64,000 bases of DNA. It comes from an uncultured Dysosmobacter sp. Its GTDB lineage: Bacteria > Bacillota > Clostridia > Oscillospirales > Oscillospiraceae. Positions 8,108 to 15,353 of the stretch are shown piece after piece. Position numbers and translations under genes: made by a program. The notes beneath the pieces were generated by a model. The model saw only the letters and a program-made list of their open reading frames with translations, was not told where the DNA came from and made no database searches. The stretch's first letter is position 1, and each line of letters starts with the position of its first letter. The stretch covers positions 1-64,000 of the forward strand of contig CAKSVQ010000002.1 in the NCBI GenBank assembly GCA_934504065.1. The letters are read 5' to 3'.

Positions 8108-9004
8108 ATGAACATCAAAAAGACCCTGACCCTCACGCTGGCGGCGCTGACCCTGACGGCATCCCTGACCGCCTGCGGCTCCAAAACTGCGGACACCACC
8201 CCCTCCGGCGACAGCCAGAGCGCCGACGCTGCCGAGCCCATCCACGTGACCGTGGGCGTGACCGGAGCGGTGCACGAGCAGATCTGGGCCCCCGCCATTG
8301 AGACGCTGAAGGAAGAGGGCATCGACTTGGAGCTGGTGCAGTTCTCGGACTACACCCTGCCCAATAACGCGCTGGCCAACGGCGACATTGACCTCAACGC
8401 CTTCCAGCACCTGCTGTATCTGAACGCGGAGATCGAGAGCTATGGCTATGAGATCACCAAGATCGCCAACGAGTATTCCACCAACCTGAATCTGTTTTCC
8501 GAGAAGATCGACTCCCTTGACCAGCTGGAAGCGGGCGGCGTGATCGCCATTCCCAACGACCCCACCAACGGCGGCGCGGCGCTGAAGGTCTTGCAGAAGG
8601 CGGGCATCCTGACATTGAAGGCGGACGCGGCCTTCTCCCCCACAGTGGACGACATCGAGTCCTACAACTATCCGGTGGAGATCACGGAGCTGGCGTCCAA
8701 CACCATCCCCGCCGCGCTGCCGGATGTGACCGCCGCCATCGTCAACGTCAACTATGCCATTGACTACGGCTTCAAGATGGAGGACGCCCTGTTCGTGGGC
8801 TCTCTGGATGAAGAACCCTACTGGACTCTGGTGGCCGCCCGGACCGCCGACCTGTCCGACCCCGACAAGGTGGCCCTGTACGATAAGGTGGTGAAGGCCC
8901 TGCAGTCCGACGGCACCAAGGAGGTCTTTGCGGATACCTTCGGCGGCTATTATCAGGCCGCGGGCTGGGACGAGGACCTGCTGGCCCCCTATAAGAACGC
9001 CTGA
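8108..9004 (+). CDS. metQ: Methionine-binding lipoprotein MetQ (NlpA family)
   Basis: A 298-residue surface-anchored binding protein. The ATG at 8108 follows TTGGAGGAGAA. The signal peptide ends in a lipobox TASLTAC with the acylated Cys at residue 23, then a Thr/Ser/Asp linker. The mature part has the NlpA signatures VGVTGAVHEQIW, NDPTNGGAALKVLQ and VNVNYAIDYG. Family members bind L-Met, and several also bind D-Met. It is third in the operon, followed 68 bases later by a D-amino-acid deacylase, suggesting that D- or N-acylated methionine is also used. Confidence 0.92.
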   Translation: MNIKKTLTLTLAALTLTASLTACGSKTADTTPSGDSQSADAAEPIHVTVGVTGAVHEQIWAPAIETLKEEGIDLELVQFSDYTLPNNALANGDIDLNAFQHLLYLNAEIESYGYEITKIANEYSTNLNLFSEKIDSLDQLEAGGVIAIPNDPTNGGAALKVLQKAGILTLKADAAFSPTVDDIESYNYPVEITELASNTIPAALPDVTAAIVNVNYAIDYGFKMEDALFVGSLDEEPYWTLVAARTADLSDPDKVALYDKVVKALQSDGTKEVFADTFGGYYQAAGWDEDLLAPYKNA

Positions 9005-9019
9005 ATGGTGCGATAGTAC

Positions 9020-9046
9020 GGAAAGCCGGGCAGCCCCCGGCTTTCC
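9020..9046 (+). terminator. Hairpin between metQ and the deacylase gene
   Basis: GGAAAGCCGGG and its complement CCCGGCTTTCC enclose a 5-base loop. There is no T-run, so it more likely protects the metNIQ 3' end or lowers expression of the downstream gene than ends the transcript. Confidence 0.5.
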
Positions 9047-9072
9047 GGCGCTTTGCGGAGAGGAGCGACAGT

Positions 9073-10662
9073 ATGCTGGATTTTCTCATCAAAAACGCCC
9101 GGATCGTGGACGGCAGCGGCAGAGCGCCGCGCTTTGGCAGCATTGGCGTGGAGGGCGACACCATTGTCTTCGCGGACGGCGAGGACCACAGCGGCCTTGC
9201 CGCCCGCCGGGTCATCGACGCCGACGGCCTTACCGCCGCGCCGGGCTTTATCGACATCCACTGCCATTCCGACGCGGTGCTCTTCCACCCCGGCAAAAAC
9301 CGGAATCGTCTGCTGCAGGGCTTCACCACCGAGGTGATCGGCAACTGCGGGCTGTCGCTGGCCCCGGCCGCGCCGGAGACGCGGGAGGTGCTGCGGCAGT
9401 ACTGCGATCCCTTTTTCTCCTATATGCCCGTGCCCTACACGTGGCGCAGCTTTGGGGAGTATCTGGCGGAGGTGGAGCGGCAGGGGCCGCTGCTGAACAC
9501 CGCCGCGCTGGTGGGCCACGGCACGCTGCGCATCGCCGTGGCCGGGATGGAGGGCCGCCCCCTGACCGCGAAGGAGCGCTCCGCCATGGAGCAGCTGCTG
9601 CGGGAGAGTCTGGAAGCGGGGGCGTTCGGGTTTTCCACGGGCCTTTTCTATGCCCCCGGCGTGTTCTCGGACGAGCGGGAGGTGTTGTCTCTGGCGCGGA
9701 TCACGGCGGAATACGGCGGCCTTTACGCCACCCACCTGCGCAGCGAGAGCCGCCATCTGGTGGAATCCGTAACGGAGACGCTGGCTGTGGCGGAGCGCAG
9801 CGGCGTCCGGGTGGAGCTTTCCCACCACAAGGCCTCCGGCCGGGAAAACTTTGGCAAGGTGCGAAAGACCCTTGCCATGATCGAGGATGCCAACGCCCGG
9901 GGGCTGGAGGTGCACTGCGACGTGTACCCCTACGTCACCGCCAACACCCAGTTCAGCTCCATCCTGCCGCCGTGGGCGCTGGCAGGGGGGAAGGACGCGC
10001 TGCTGGGCCGCCTGCGGACGCCGGAGCTCCGCGCGCAGGTGATCCGGGACCTGAAAGGCGGCGGCACGGTGTTTGAGAACCTCTATCTGGCCTCCGGCTG
10101 GGATAAGATCCTCATCAATGAGTGCACCTGCCCGGCCTTCGTGGGAAAGACCATCACCCAGATCGCCGAAGAGCGGGGAGAGGATCCCTTTGAAGCGGCC
10201 ATGGATGTGATCGTGGAGGGGGACAACAGCGCCATGATGATCATTGAATTGATGTGCGAGGAGGACGTGGCGGAGGTTTTGAAAGCCCCCCACTCCATGG
10301 TGTGCACCGACGGCTTCCCCTCGCAGGGCAGGTGCCACCCCCGGTACACGGCCTCCTTCATCCGGGTGCTGGAGAAATACGTCCGGCAGGAGGGGCTTCT
10401 TTCGCTGCCGCAGGCCATCCGGAAAATGACGGCCATGCCTGCCCAAAAGCTGGGCCTGCGGGACCGGGGAACCCTCGCGCCGGGATACAAGGCCGATTTG
10501 CTGCTGCTGGACATGGCGCGCATCCATGACACAGCGGACTATGACCACCCGGACGGCCTTGCCCAAGGACTGGAGCTGGTGATGCTCAACGGCGTGCCCG
10601 CGCTGGAGCATGGAAAAAGCACCGACTGCTGCGCAGGCAAGGTCCTGCGCCGCAGCCGCTGA
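9073..10662 (+). CDS. N-acyl-D-amino-acid deacylase (D-aminoacylase), amidohydrolase family
   Basis: A 529-residue zinc amidohydrolase that removes the acyl group from N-acyl-D-amino acids. The start at 9073 has GGAGAGGAGCGACAGT before it. Features: a beta-sandwich N-terminus (LIKNARIVDGSG), metal HxH in FIDIHCHSD, the family-typical bridging cysteine in VIGNCGLS, metal histidines in TTHLRSES-like YATHLRSES and VELSHHKASG, and a catalytic Asp in VCTDGFPSQG. The C-terminal LGLRDRGTLAPGYKADLLLLD is typical. Directly following metNIQ, it could release D-methionine or other D-residues taken up as N-acyl forms; that substrate link is inference. Confidence 0.9.
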   Translation: MLDFLIKNARIVDGSGRAPRFGSIGVEGDTIVFADGEDHSGLAARRVIDADGLTAAPGFIDIHCHSDAVLFHPGKNRNRLLQGFTTEVIGNCGLSLAPAAPETREVLRQYCDPFFSYMPVPYTWRSFGEYLAEVERQGPLLNTAALVGHGTLRIAVAGMEGRPLTAKERSAMEQLLRESLEAGAFGFSTGLFYAPGVFSDEREVLSLARITAEYGGLYATHLRSESRHLVESVTETLAVAERSGVRVELSHHKASGRENFGKVRKTLAMIEDANARGLEVHCDVYPYVTANTQFSSILPPWALAGGKDALLGRLRTPELRAQVIRDLKGGGTVFENLYLASGWDKILINECTCPAFVGKTITQIAEERGEDPFEAAMDVIVEGDNSAMMIIELMCEEDVAEVLKAPHSMVCTDGFPSQGRCHPRYTASFIRVLEKYVRQEGLLSLPQAIRKMTAMPAQKLGLRDRGTLAPGYKADLLLLDMARIHDTADYDHPDGLAQGLELVMLNGVPALEHGKSTDCCAGKVLRRSR

Positions 10663-10709
10663 CGCTTAGAGAGTTTCATGACTCGATAACGCGCGCGAGG
10701 AAATCCGGC

Positions 10710-10737
10710 TTGACAGAACCGGAGAACTTGCTATAAT
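10710..10737 (+). promoter_or_regulatory. Strong promoter for the antisense RNA
   Basis: TTGACA at 10710-10715 and TATAAT at 10732-10737, with a 16-base spacer. No credible plus-strand coding region follows. It points into the 3' end of the minus-strand toxin gene. Confidence 0.75.
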
Positions 10738-10743
10738 GAAAAC

Positions 10744-10828
10744 AGAAAAGGGCGCTGCGACAAGCGGTCAGCCTTTACGTTCTGTTTCTTGCGAAATGAC
10801 CGCTCGGGCAAGGGGCGGTCATTTTCTT
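10744..10828 (+). ncRNA. Predicted antisense antitoxin RNA
   Basis: Defined by the promoter at 10710 and a terminator-like stem, AAATGACCGC at 10794-10803 with its complement at 10815-10824, followed by TTTTCTT. The RNA of about 85 bases would be complementary to the last codons and 3' end of the toxin message. This 3'-overlap layout is known from type I toxin-antitoxin pairs such as txpA/ratA. Ends are approximate. Confidence 0.55.
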
Positions 10829-10905
10829 CTGCAAAACTGGAAAACCAGAGTTGCAACGCCTATTGGTACAAGCGTATACGCAAAGAGCGCATCGTATGTA
10901 ACCAT
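10819..10905 (-). CDS. Holin-like small toxin, 28 residues (type I toxin-antitoxin)
   Basis: Minus-strand ATG at 10905, preceded by AGGGAGGTGATGCC. The product, starting MVTYDALFAYTLV and ending FQFCRRK, is one short hydrophobic helix with a basic tail, the pattern of the putative holin-like toxins (TxpA/BsrG-like) common in Clostridia. These insert in the inner membrane when their antisense RNA is lacking. The stop codon lies within the 3' arm of the antisense RNA terminator. A candidate promoter is at 10966-10993. Being so short, the call depends on the ribosome site, the composition and the antisense promoter together. Confidence 0.7.
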   Translation of the reverse strand: MVTYDALFAYTLVPIGVATLVFQFCRRK

Positions 10906-10965
10906 TGGCATCACCTCCCTTCCGGGAAGTGCTGACCGCCTGCCGTTCGTGCAGCGCCTGACGGC

Positions 10966-10993
10966 ACCATACCATAAAACCCCGAAAAAGCAA
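10966..10993 (-). promoter_or_regulatory. Candidate toxin promoter
   Basis: On the minus strand TTGCTT, a 16-base spacer and TATGGT, about 55 bases before the toxin start. Confidence 0.45.
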
Positions 10994-11048
10994 CGCCGTT
11001 GCTCAGAAATGCATTACCAATCAGTACTGGTATAATCTATCCCAGCTT

Positions 11049-11090
11049 AAAAAAACGAGATTTTCTGAATACAGGAAATCTCGTTTTTTT
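11049..11090. terminator. Bidirectional intrinsic terminator
   Basis: A 15-base arm made of an A-run plus ACGAGATTT pairs with its complement ending in a T-run, with a 12-base loop. It serves the minus-strand ATPase gene and can stop plus-strand transcripts as well. Confidence 0.8.
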
Positions 11091-11117
11091 GAGGTCTTTT
11101 TATCAATTCATCAATCG

Positions 11118-12410
11118 TTAGATGCAAAATGCCGCATACAGCGGAACAGACTTCAACCCATCTTTCTCCCCGAAATTTTTGAGCGACAGGCGAATCGAAT
11201 AAGTCGGTTGATAGCTATCTACAAATACGCTGAGGCTGCGGGAACGAACGTGCTCCCCCTTCTTGACCTCAATGCCGATGATCTGATTGCCCTTTTGCAG
11301 CACAAAATCCAGTTCCGCCGTACTGCTGCTCTCCCAATAGTAAAGGTCATAGCCTTTGGCAGCAAACTGCTGAGCCACATAGTTTTCTGTGACAGCGCCC
11401 ATGAAAGTATTTCCCTCACCGGAGAGCACCGTCTGCTGAGAAAGACCCGATTTCATCGTCAACAGACCCACGTCGCCCATATAGAGTTTGAACGCCGACA
11501 GGTCCGCATAGACAGATATCGGTTCAAAAGCCTGATTGATGCGCTGGCATTTTAACACAACACCAGCCAGATTTAACCACTCAATGGAAGCACCAAACAG
11601 CGTTGCGCTGCCGCCTTTCTGAACGACCTTGTACTGGAACTTTTTGTTGTCCTTGGCCAGCTGCGCCGGAATGGAGTTGTAGCAGGCACGGATCTTCACG
11701 CTGTCCGTATTGCTGGCATATTTGGCCATGTCCGCAATATAGTTGTCCAGAATTTCATTTTGTACCAACGGGACATCTAAAAAACTGCCGCTTTTCAGAA
11801 AAGCATTGATACAGGCAGGCATTCCGCCAATGAGCAGATATTCCCGATACAGTTCGATGGCCTCCTGATGCAGGGCATCCGGCAGAGGTACCATTGTTTC
11901 ATAAGCTGTAAGGATTTCTTTGCAAAGCAGTTTCTTGCCTCTGGCCCAGAGATATTCCTCAAAATCCAGTGGATAAAGCGTGATGGTCTCTACCTTGCCC
12001 ACCGGGAAAGAATAGTGCTGGCGGTTGATTGCGACACCCGGTAAGCTCCCTGCCGCCGCAATATGGAACTCCGGCGTTTCCTCACAGAAGTATTTCAGTG
12101 CGGTCAGCGCACGCTCGCAGGACTGTATCTCATCAAAAATGATCAGCGTCTCGCCAGGGACAATGCGCTCACCTGTGGATGCTTCCAGATACCGCAGGAG
12201 ACGTTCCGGTGCAATATTGTCGTTAAAATAGGACGCGATCGTCAGATTCGTCTCCAGATTGATATAGACCACATTTTTGAACTGTTCCTCGCCAAATTTA
12301 CGGAGAATGTAGGTCTTACCTACCTGACGGGCGCCATTGACGATCAGAGGCAGGCGGTCACCAGTTTTATTCTTCCAATCCAAAAGCTGAATTTCAATTT
12401 TGCGCTTCAT
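11118..12410 (-). CDS. AAA family ATPase with DUF4143 domain
   Basis: A 430-residue intact protein. The start chosen is the ATG at 12410 (MKRKIEIQ), after AGGTGATAGGA; six extra upstream codons are possible. Motifs: Walker A NGARQVGKTY, Walker B TLIIFDEIQSC, then a winged-helix-like middle and the DUF4143 C-terminus with VTENYVAQQFAAKGYDLYYW, TAELDFVLQ and IIGIEVKKGE, where the D, E and K look like a PD-(D/E)XK nuclease core. The family is widespread and multi-copy in gut bacteria; its function is not known. Transcribed alone from a promoter overlapped by an inverted repeat (12431-12495). Confidence 0.88.
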   Translation of the reverse strand: MKRKIEIQLLDWKNKTGDRLPLIVNGARQVGKTYILRKFGEEQFKNVVYINLETNLTIASYFNDNIAPERLLRYLEASTGERIVPGETLIIFDEIQSCERALTALKYFCEETPEFHIAAAGSLPGVAINRQHYSFPVGKVETITLYPLDFEEYLWARGKKLLCKEILTAYETMVPLPDALHQEAIELYREYLLIGGMPACINAFLKSGSFLDVPLVQNEILDNYIADMAKYASNTDSVKIRACYNSIPAQLAKDNKKFQYKVVQKGGSATLFGASIEWLNLAGVVLKCQRINQAFEPISVYADLSAFKLYMGDVGLLTMKSGLSQQTVLSGEGNTFMGAVTENYVAQQFAAKGYDLYYWESSSTAELDFVLQKGNQIIGIEVKKGEHVRSRSLSVFVDSYQPTYSIRLSLKNFGEKDGLKSVPLYAAFCI

Positions 12411-12430
12411 TCCTATCACCTCACGCATAT

Positions 12431-12495
12431 AGTTTATCCGCGGAGGAAAGTTAAGTCAAGAAAAATACGTAGAAATAAGATTTTTCCTGACTTAA
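12431..12495 (-). promoter_or_regulatory. ATPase promoter with overlapping inverted repeat
   Basis: Minus-strand promoter TTGACT (12454-12459), 17-base spacer and TAAACT (12431-12436). A 15-base inverted repeat (TTAAGTCAAGAAAAA at 12451-12465, complement with one mismatch at 12481-12495) covers the -35 box, a natural position for an operator. Confidence 0.6.
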
Positions 12496-12603
12496 TTATT
12501 GCATGCTAGGGAGCTGTTTTCAACGCGATATATTTTAGACCCGTCTCTCCCGCTGCTCCGGTTAAATTTTTTTCAGTTACTCTGCACCACCCTGCATCAC
12601 GGT

Positions 12604-12650
12604 AAATGGCCAGCCGCAAAATAGCGCGTCTATTTTGCGGCTGGCCATTT
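12604..12650. repeat. 21-bp perfect inverted repeat
   Basis: AAATGGCCAGCCGCAAAATA plus one further base at 12604-12624 is matched exactly by its complement at 12630-12650 around a 5-base loop. It lies between the divergent ATPase and sigma-factor promoters. Only three or four T residues follow on either side, so it is a weak terminator at best; it may be a mobile or regulatory palindrome. Confidence 0.7.
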
Positions 12651-12667
12651 TAAGAAGTCCGTTCCTC

Positions 12668-12696
12668 TTGAAAGCGGCGGTCGTTTCCCCTATAAT
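12668..12696 (+). promoter_or_regulatory. Promoter of the ECF sigma operon
   Basis: TTGAAA at 12668-12673, 17-base spacer and TATAAT at 12691-12696. A housekeeping-type promoter, so the sigma gene is not obviously self-activated from here. Confidence 0.75.
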
Positions 12697-12729
12697 GATG
12701 GTGAAAAATGCGGAAAAGGAGGGGGCGCA

Positions 12730-13287
12730 ATGGATGGGGATGATGCGCTGTACCACCGCTATCTGGATGGCGAGGAGGGCGGCCTGAGCGCCCTGATGGA
12801 GCGCTATGGCGACAAGCTCACGCTTTATCTTGACGGGTATCTCCACGACATCCATGAAGCCGAGGACCTGATGATCGAGACCTTTGCCTACCTCATCGTC
12901 CGGCGTCCCCGCATCCGCAGCGGCGGCTTTCGGGCCTACCTTTACCAGTCCGCCCGACACATGGCGATGCGGCTGCTTTCCAGAAAGCGGGCCCGGCACG
13001 CCTTTTCCCTTGACGCGCTGGCAGAGGAGCCGGAGGCGCGGGAGCTGGTGGAGGAGGCCGTGGCGTCGGCGGAGCGGGCGCGCATTTTGCGCGCGTGCAT
13101 GGCGCAGCTGCACGGGGACTACCGCGAGGCGCTGTTCCTTGTCTACTTTGAGGGCCTGAGCCATAAGGAGACCGCCGCCGTAATGGGGAAGCGGGAAAAG
13201 CAGGTGGCGGACCTGATCTACCGTGGAAAAAACGCGCTGCGAAAGCGCCTGGAACAGGAGGGGGTCACTGATGCGGACAACGGATGA
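12730..13287 (+). CDS. ECF-type sigma-70 family RNA polymerase sigma factor
   Basis: A 185-residue ECF sigma factor, start after AAAAGGAGGGGGCGCA. Region 2 spans about residues 12-85 (LYLDGYLHDIHEAEDLMIET, FRAYLYQSARHMAMRLL) and region 4 about 120-175 (DYREALFLVYFEGLSHKETA with the HTH, then VADLIYRGKNALRKRLE). It recruits core polymerase to its own promoters. It overlaps the next gene by 17 bases, the usual coupling of a sigma factor with its inhibitor. The stimulus is unknown, but a PrsW-like protease further down points to membrane or envelope signals. Confidence 0.9.
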   Translation: MDGDDALYHRYLDGEEGGLSALMERYGDKLTLYLDGYLHDIHEAEDLMIETFAYLIVRRPRIRSGGFRAYLYQSARHMAMRLLSRKRARHAFSLDALAEEPEARELVEEAVASAERARILRACMAQLHGDYREALFLVYFEGLSHKETAAVMGKREKQVADLIYRGKNALRKRLEQEGVTDADNG

Positions 13288-13606
13288 ACGCCTTACCGCC
13301 GCCAAACGGCGGGCGGATGAGCTGAAGCGGCGACAGCGCCACCGCCGCAGCCGCGCTGCCGCCATCTCCTGCGCGGCGGCCTGCCTTGCGGTGATCTTGG
13401 GCCTTTCTCTGGCGATGCTGTCGATCACGGAGCGCTTTTCCGGCACGGATTATGGCATCGGCATGACCGCCAGTCTGTTCAGCGCGGGGAGCCTTGGCTA
13501 TATTCTGGTGGGGGTGCTGGCCTTTGCGCTGGGCGTGTGCGTGACGGTGCTTTGCTTCAACCTGCGGGAGCAGGACGAGGACGACGGGGAGCAGGACGAT
13601 GCTTGA
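13271..13606 (+). CDS. Small two-helix membrane protein, candidate anti-sigma factor
   Basis: A 111-residue protein whose start (ATG 13271) overlaps the sigma gene. The first 33 residues are very basic (KRRADELKRRQRHRRSR) and would face the cytoplasm. Two membrane helices follow (AAAISCAAACLAVILGLSLA; LGYILVGVLAFALGVCVTVL), then an acidic tail. There is no zinc-finger anti-sigma motif. Position, coupling and topology suggest it tethers and inhibits the sigma factor; this is inference. A diverged paralogue lies at 14981. Confidence 0.6.
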   Translation: MRTTDERLTAAKRRADELKRRQRHRRSRAAAISCAAACLAVILGLSLAMLSITERFSGTDYGIGMTASLFSAGSLGYILVGVLAFALGVCVTVLCFNLREQDEDDGEQDDA

Positions 13607-14222
13607 ATTCTGGGACGGCCTTGTGCAGCTGGCCGTGACGGCCTTTGGCTTCTGCGCCGCGCTGCGGGCATATTTTCGCAGCCGCAGGCAGGCGTGGTTC
13701 CTGCTGGCCTGCTTTTACGGCACGTTCTCGCTGGGGATGCTCTACTGGACGCTGCATTTGCTGCTGCGGCAGGCGACGCCGGAAATTTTCTATGTCTCCG
13801 ACCTTGCGTGGATCGCCAGCTTCGTCTTTCTCCTTGCGCTGGCGTTCACCCTGCCCACGGCGGAGGAGCGGCGGTTTCGCACAAGGTGGTGCTGGCTCGC
13901 CGCGGCGGTCTGCCTGCCGCAGTTTCTTCTCTATGTGACCCATGGGGACATTCTCTCCAACATCCTCATGTGCGGCCTGACCATGCTGCTGGCGTGGCGC
14001 GCCGTGAGGGGCCTTGTGTGGGCGGGGGCTTCCGGGCAGGCGCGCCTGTTCCGGTTTCATCAGGCGGCGCTGGTGTTTACGGCGCTGGAATACGCGCTGT
14101 GGACCTCCTCCTGCTTCTGGATGGGCGGCACGCTGGCAAATCCCTATTTCTGGTTCGATCTCCTGCTCTCCCTTGTGCTGGCGCTGTTCCTGCCCGCGCT
14201 GCGAAAGGCGGTGGAGGCATGA
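13599..14222 (+). CDS. Seven-helix membrane protein of unknown function
   Basis: A 207-residue protein overlapping its upstream neighbour by 8 bases and its downstream neighbour by ATGA. About seven hydrophobic segments can be seen, for example TFSLGMLYWTLHLLL, FVFLLALAF and FDLLLSLVLALFLPAL, with short loops. No family motif is recognised. Encoded between a candidate anti-sigma factor and a PrsW-like protease, it may be the membrane sensor or a partner of the protease. Confidence 0.65.
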   Translation: MLEFWDGLVQLAVTAFGFCAALRAYFRSRRQAWFLLACFYGTFSLGMLYWTLHLLLRQATPEIFYVSDLAWIASFVFLLALAFTLPTAEERRFRTRWCWLAAAVCLPQFLLYVTHGDILSNILMCGLTMLLAWRAVRGLVWAGASGQARLFRFHQAALVFTALEYALWTSSCFWMGGTLANPYFWFDLLLSLVLALFLPALRKAVEA

Positions 14223-14848
14223 CCTGCATGGAGAATATCTTCGTATGCATGGCGGCCCCGCTGGTGGTGGCGCTGCTGTTCCTGCGGCGAAAAGAGAGGG
14301 CGGCGGTGCTCTTTTGCCTTGCGGGCATGGGCATGTGCCTGCTGGCGGCGTATCTTAACACATTTTTCGCCCAGTACTACGCCGCAGACGCCCGGAACGC
14401 CGCCACGCAGATCGCGCCTGTGGTGGAGGAGATCATGAAGCTGCTGCCGCTGCTTTTTTACCTTGCGGTGTTTGAGCCGGACATGGAGCGCTTCCGCCTT
14501 GCGGCCATCGTGGTCGCCGCCAGCTTTGCGACCTTTGAGAACGTCTGCTATCTGACGGGCAACGGCGCGGGGCAGCTTGCGTATCTGTTCATCCGGGGCT
14601 TTGGCACGGGAGCGATGCACGTGGTCTGCGGCAGTGTGTATTCCAGCGCCCTGCGCCCCGTGTGGACCAATCGGCCGCTGCGGGCGGCCTGCCTGTTCGG
14701 CCTGCTCTGCGTCGCCATCATCTATCACGCCATCTATAATCTGCTGGTCAGCGTCGGCGGGGCGGCGCAGGGGATCGCCTACGGCTTCCCCGTGCTCACG
14801 GCGCTGTGTGCCCGCCTGCTGGGGAGGAAGAGCGTCATACAAAAATAA
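14219..14848 (+). CDS. PrsW-like intramembrane metalloprotease
   Basis: A 209-residue polytopic protein. It carries the glutamate pair and later signatures expected of the PrsW (CAAX-protease superfamily) fold: APVVEEIMKLLPLLFY, FATFENVCYL, a GAMHVVCG histidine and HAIYNLL. Bacillus PrsW makes the first cut in the anti-sigma factor RsiW and frees SigW. Here the gene is fourth in an operon that begins with an ECF sigma factor, so the likely substrate is the small membrane protein at 13271 or 14981. A terminator follows 14 bases after the stop. The family call is good; the substrate is inferred. Confidence 0.78.
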   Translation: MTCMENIFVCMAAPLVVALLFLRRKERAAVLFCLAGMGMCLLAAYLNTFFAQYYAADARNAATQIAPVVEEIMKLLPLLFYLAVFEPDMERFRLAAIVVAASFATFENVCYLTGNGAGQLAYLFIRGFGTGAMHVVCGSVYSSALRPVWTNRPLRAACLFGLLCVAIIYHAIYNLLVSVGGAAQGIAYGFPVLTALCARLLGRKSVIQK

Positions 14849-14861
14849 TGGAGCAACTGCT

Positions 14862-14893
14862 TGGACCGTCCTTCAAGGACGGTCCATTTTTTT
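14862..14893 (+). terminator. Intrinsic terminator of the sigma/PrsW operon
   Basis: TGGACCGTCCTT pairs with AAGGACGGTCCA around a very tight loop, followed by seven T residues. Confidence 0.88.
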
Positions 14894-14980
14894 GCGAAAT
14901 TTTTCTGTTTGGGGTGCGTAGTTTTTCGCTTGTTCGTCCCTATAAAAGTGTAAGGACGATTTGGGGAAGGGGGGCGCGGG

Positions 14981-15313
14981 ATGTACGGCACGGCAGAGCG
15001 GGTGCGGCGCGCAAAGCGCGCGGCTCGCCGATTCCTCCAGAGGACGGCGGTGCGTCGGCTCGGCGCACTGTGCGGGGTATTGGCGTTGGGTCTGACCGGG
15101 GCGCTGGCGCATTTCACCGACAGAGCGCCGGGCATGGTGCAGAGGGCCTGCGGCGCAGCGCTGCTTTTTGACGGCGCGGGGGGCTATGTGCTGGTCGGCA
15201 CCGGGGCCTTCACCGCGGCAGCGGCGATGACCGTTGTCTGGATGCGTCTGCATCGGCGGGGCAGACAGGGAGACCCCCACAAAAAGACGGAGCCGCCCAC
15301 GGCGGGACCGTGA
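14981..15313 (+). CDS. Small two-helix membrane protein, paralogue of the 13271 product
   Basis: A 110-residue protein with the same design as the 13271 product: a basic N-terminus (RVRRAKRAARRFLQR), a helix (LGALCGVLALGLTGALAHF), then GYVLVGTGAFTAAAAMTVVW and a charged tail. The GY(I/V)LVG...AF...VTV/MTV block aligns between the two. It lies beyond the terminator and 41 bases before the SLH gene, so it may be a second membrane tether or a target gene. Start chosen after GGGGAAGGGGGGCGCGGG. Function unknown. Confidence 0.6.
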   Translation: MYGTAERVRRAKRAARRFLQRTAVRRLGALCGVLALGLTGALAHFTDRAPGMVQRACGAALLFDGAGGYVLVGTGAFTAAAAMTVVWMRLHRRGRQGDPHKKTEPPTAGP

Positions 15314-15353
15314 ATCCCATGGGGATGAAGATTTTATTACGGGAGGGAACACG

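Noticed and set aside
10736-11035. 99-codon plus-strand frame after the promoter at 10710
   Set aside because: It starts inside the -10 box, so its ATG would not be in the transcript, and no domain is seen.
13223-13270. Earlier start for the candidate anti-sigma gene
   Set aside because: It lies deep inside the sigma gene with no ribosome site; ATG 13271 fits both topology and coupling.
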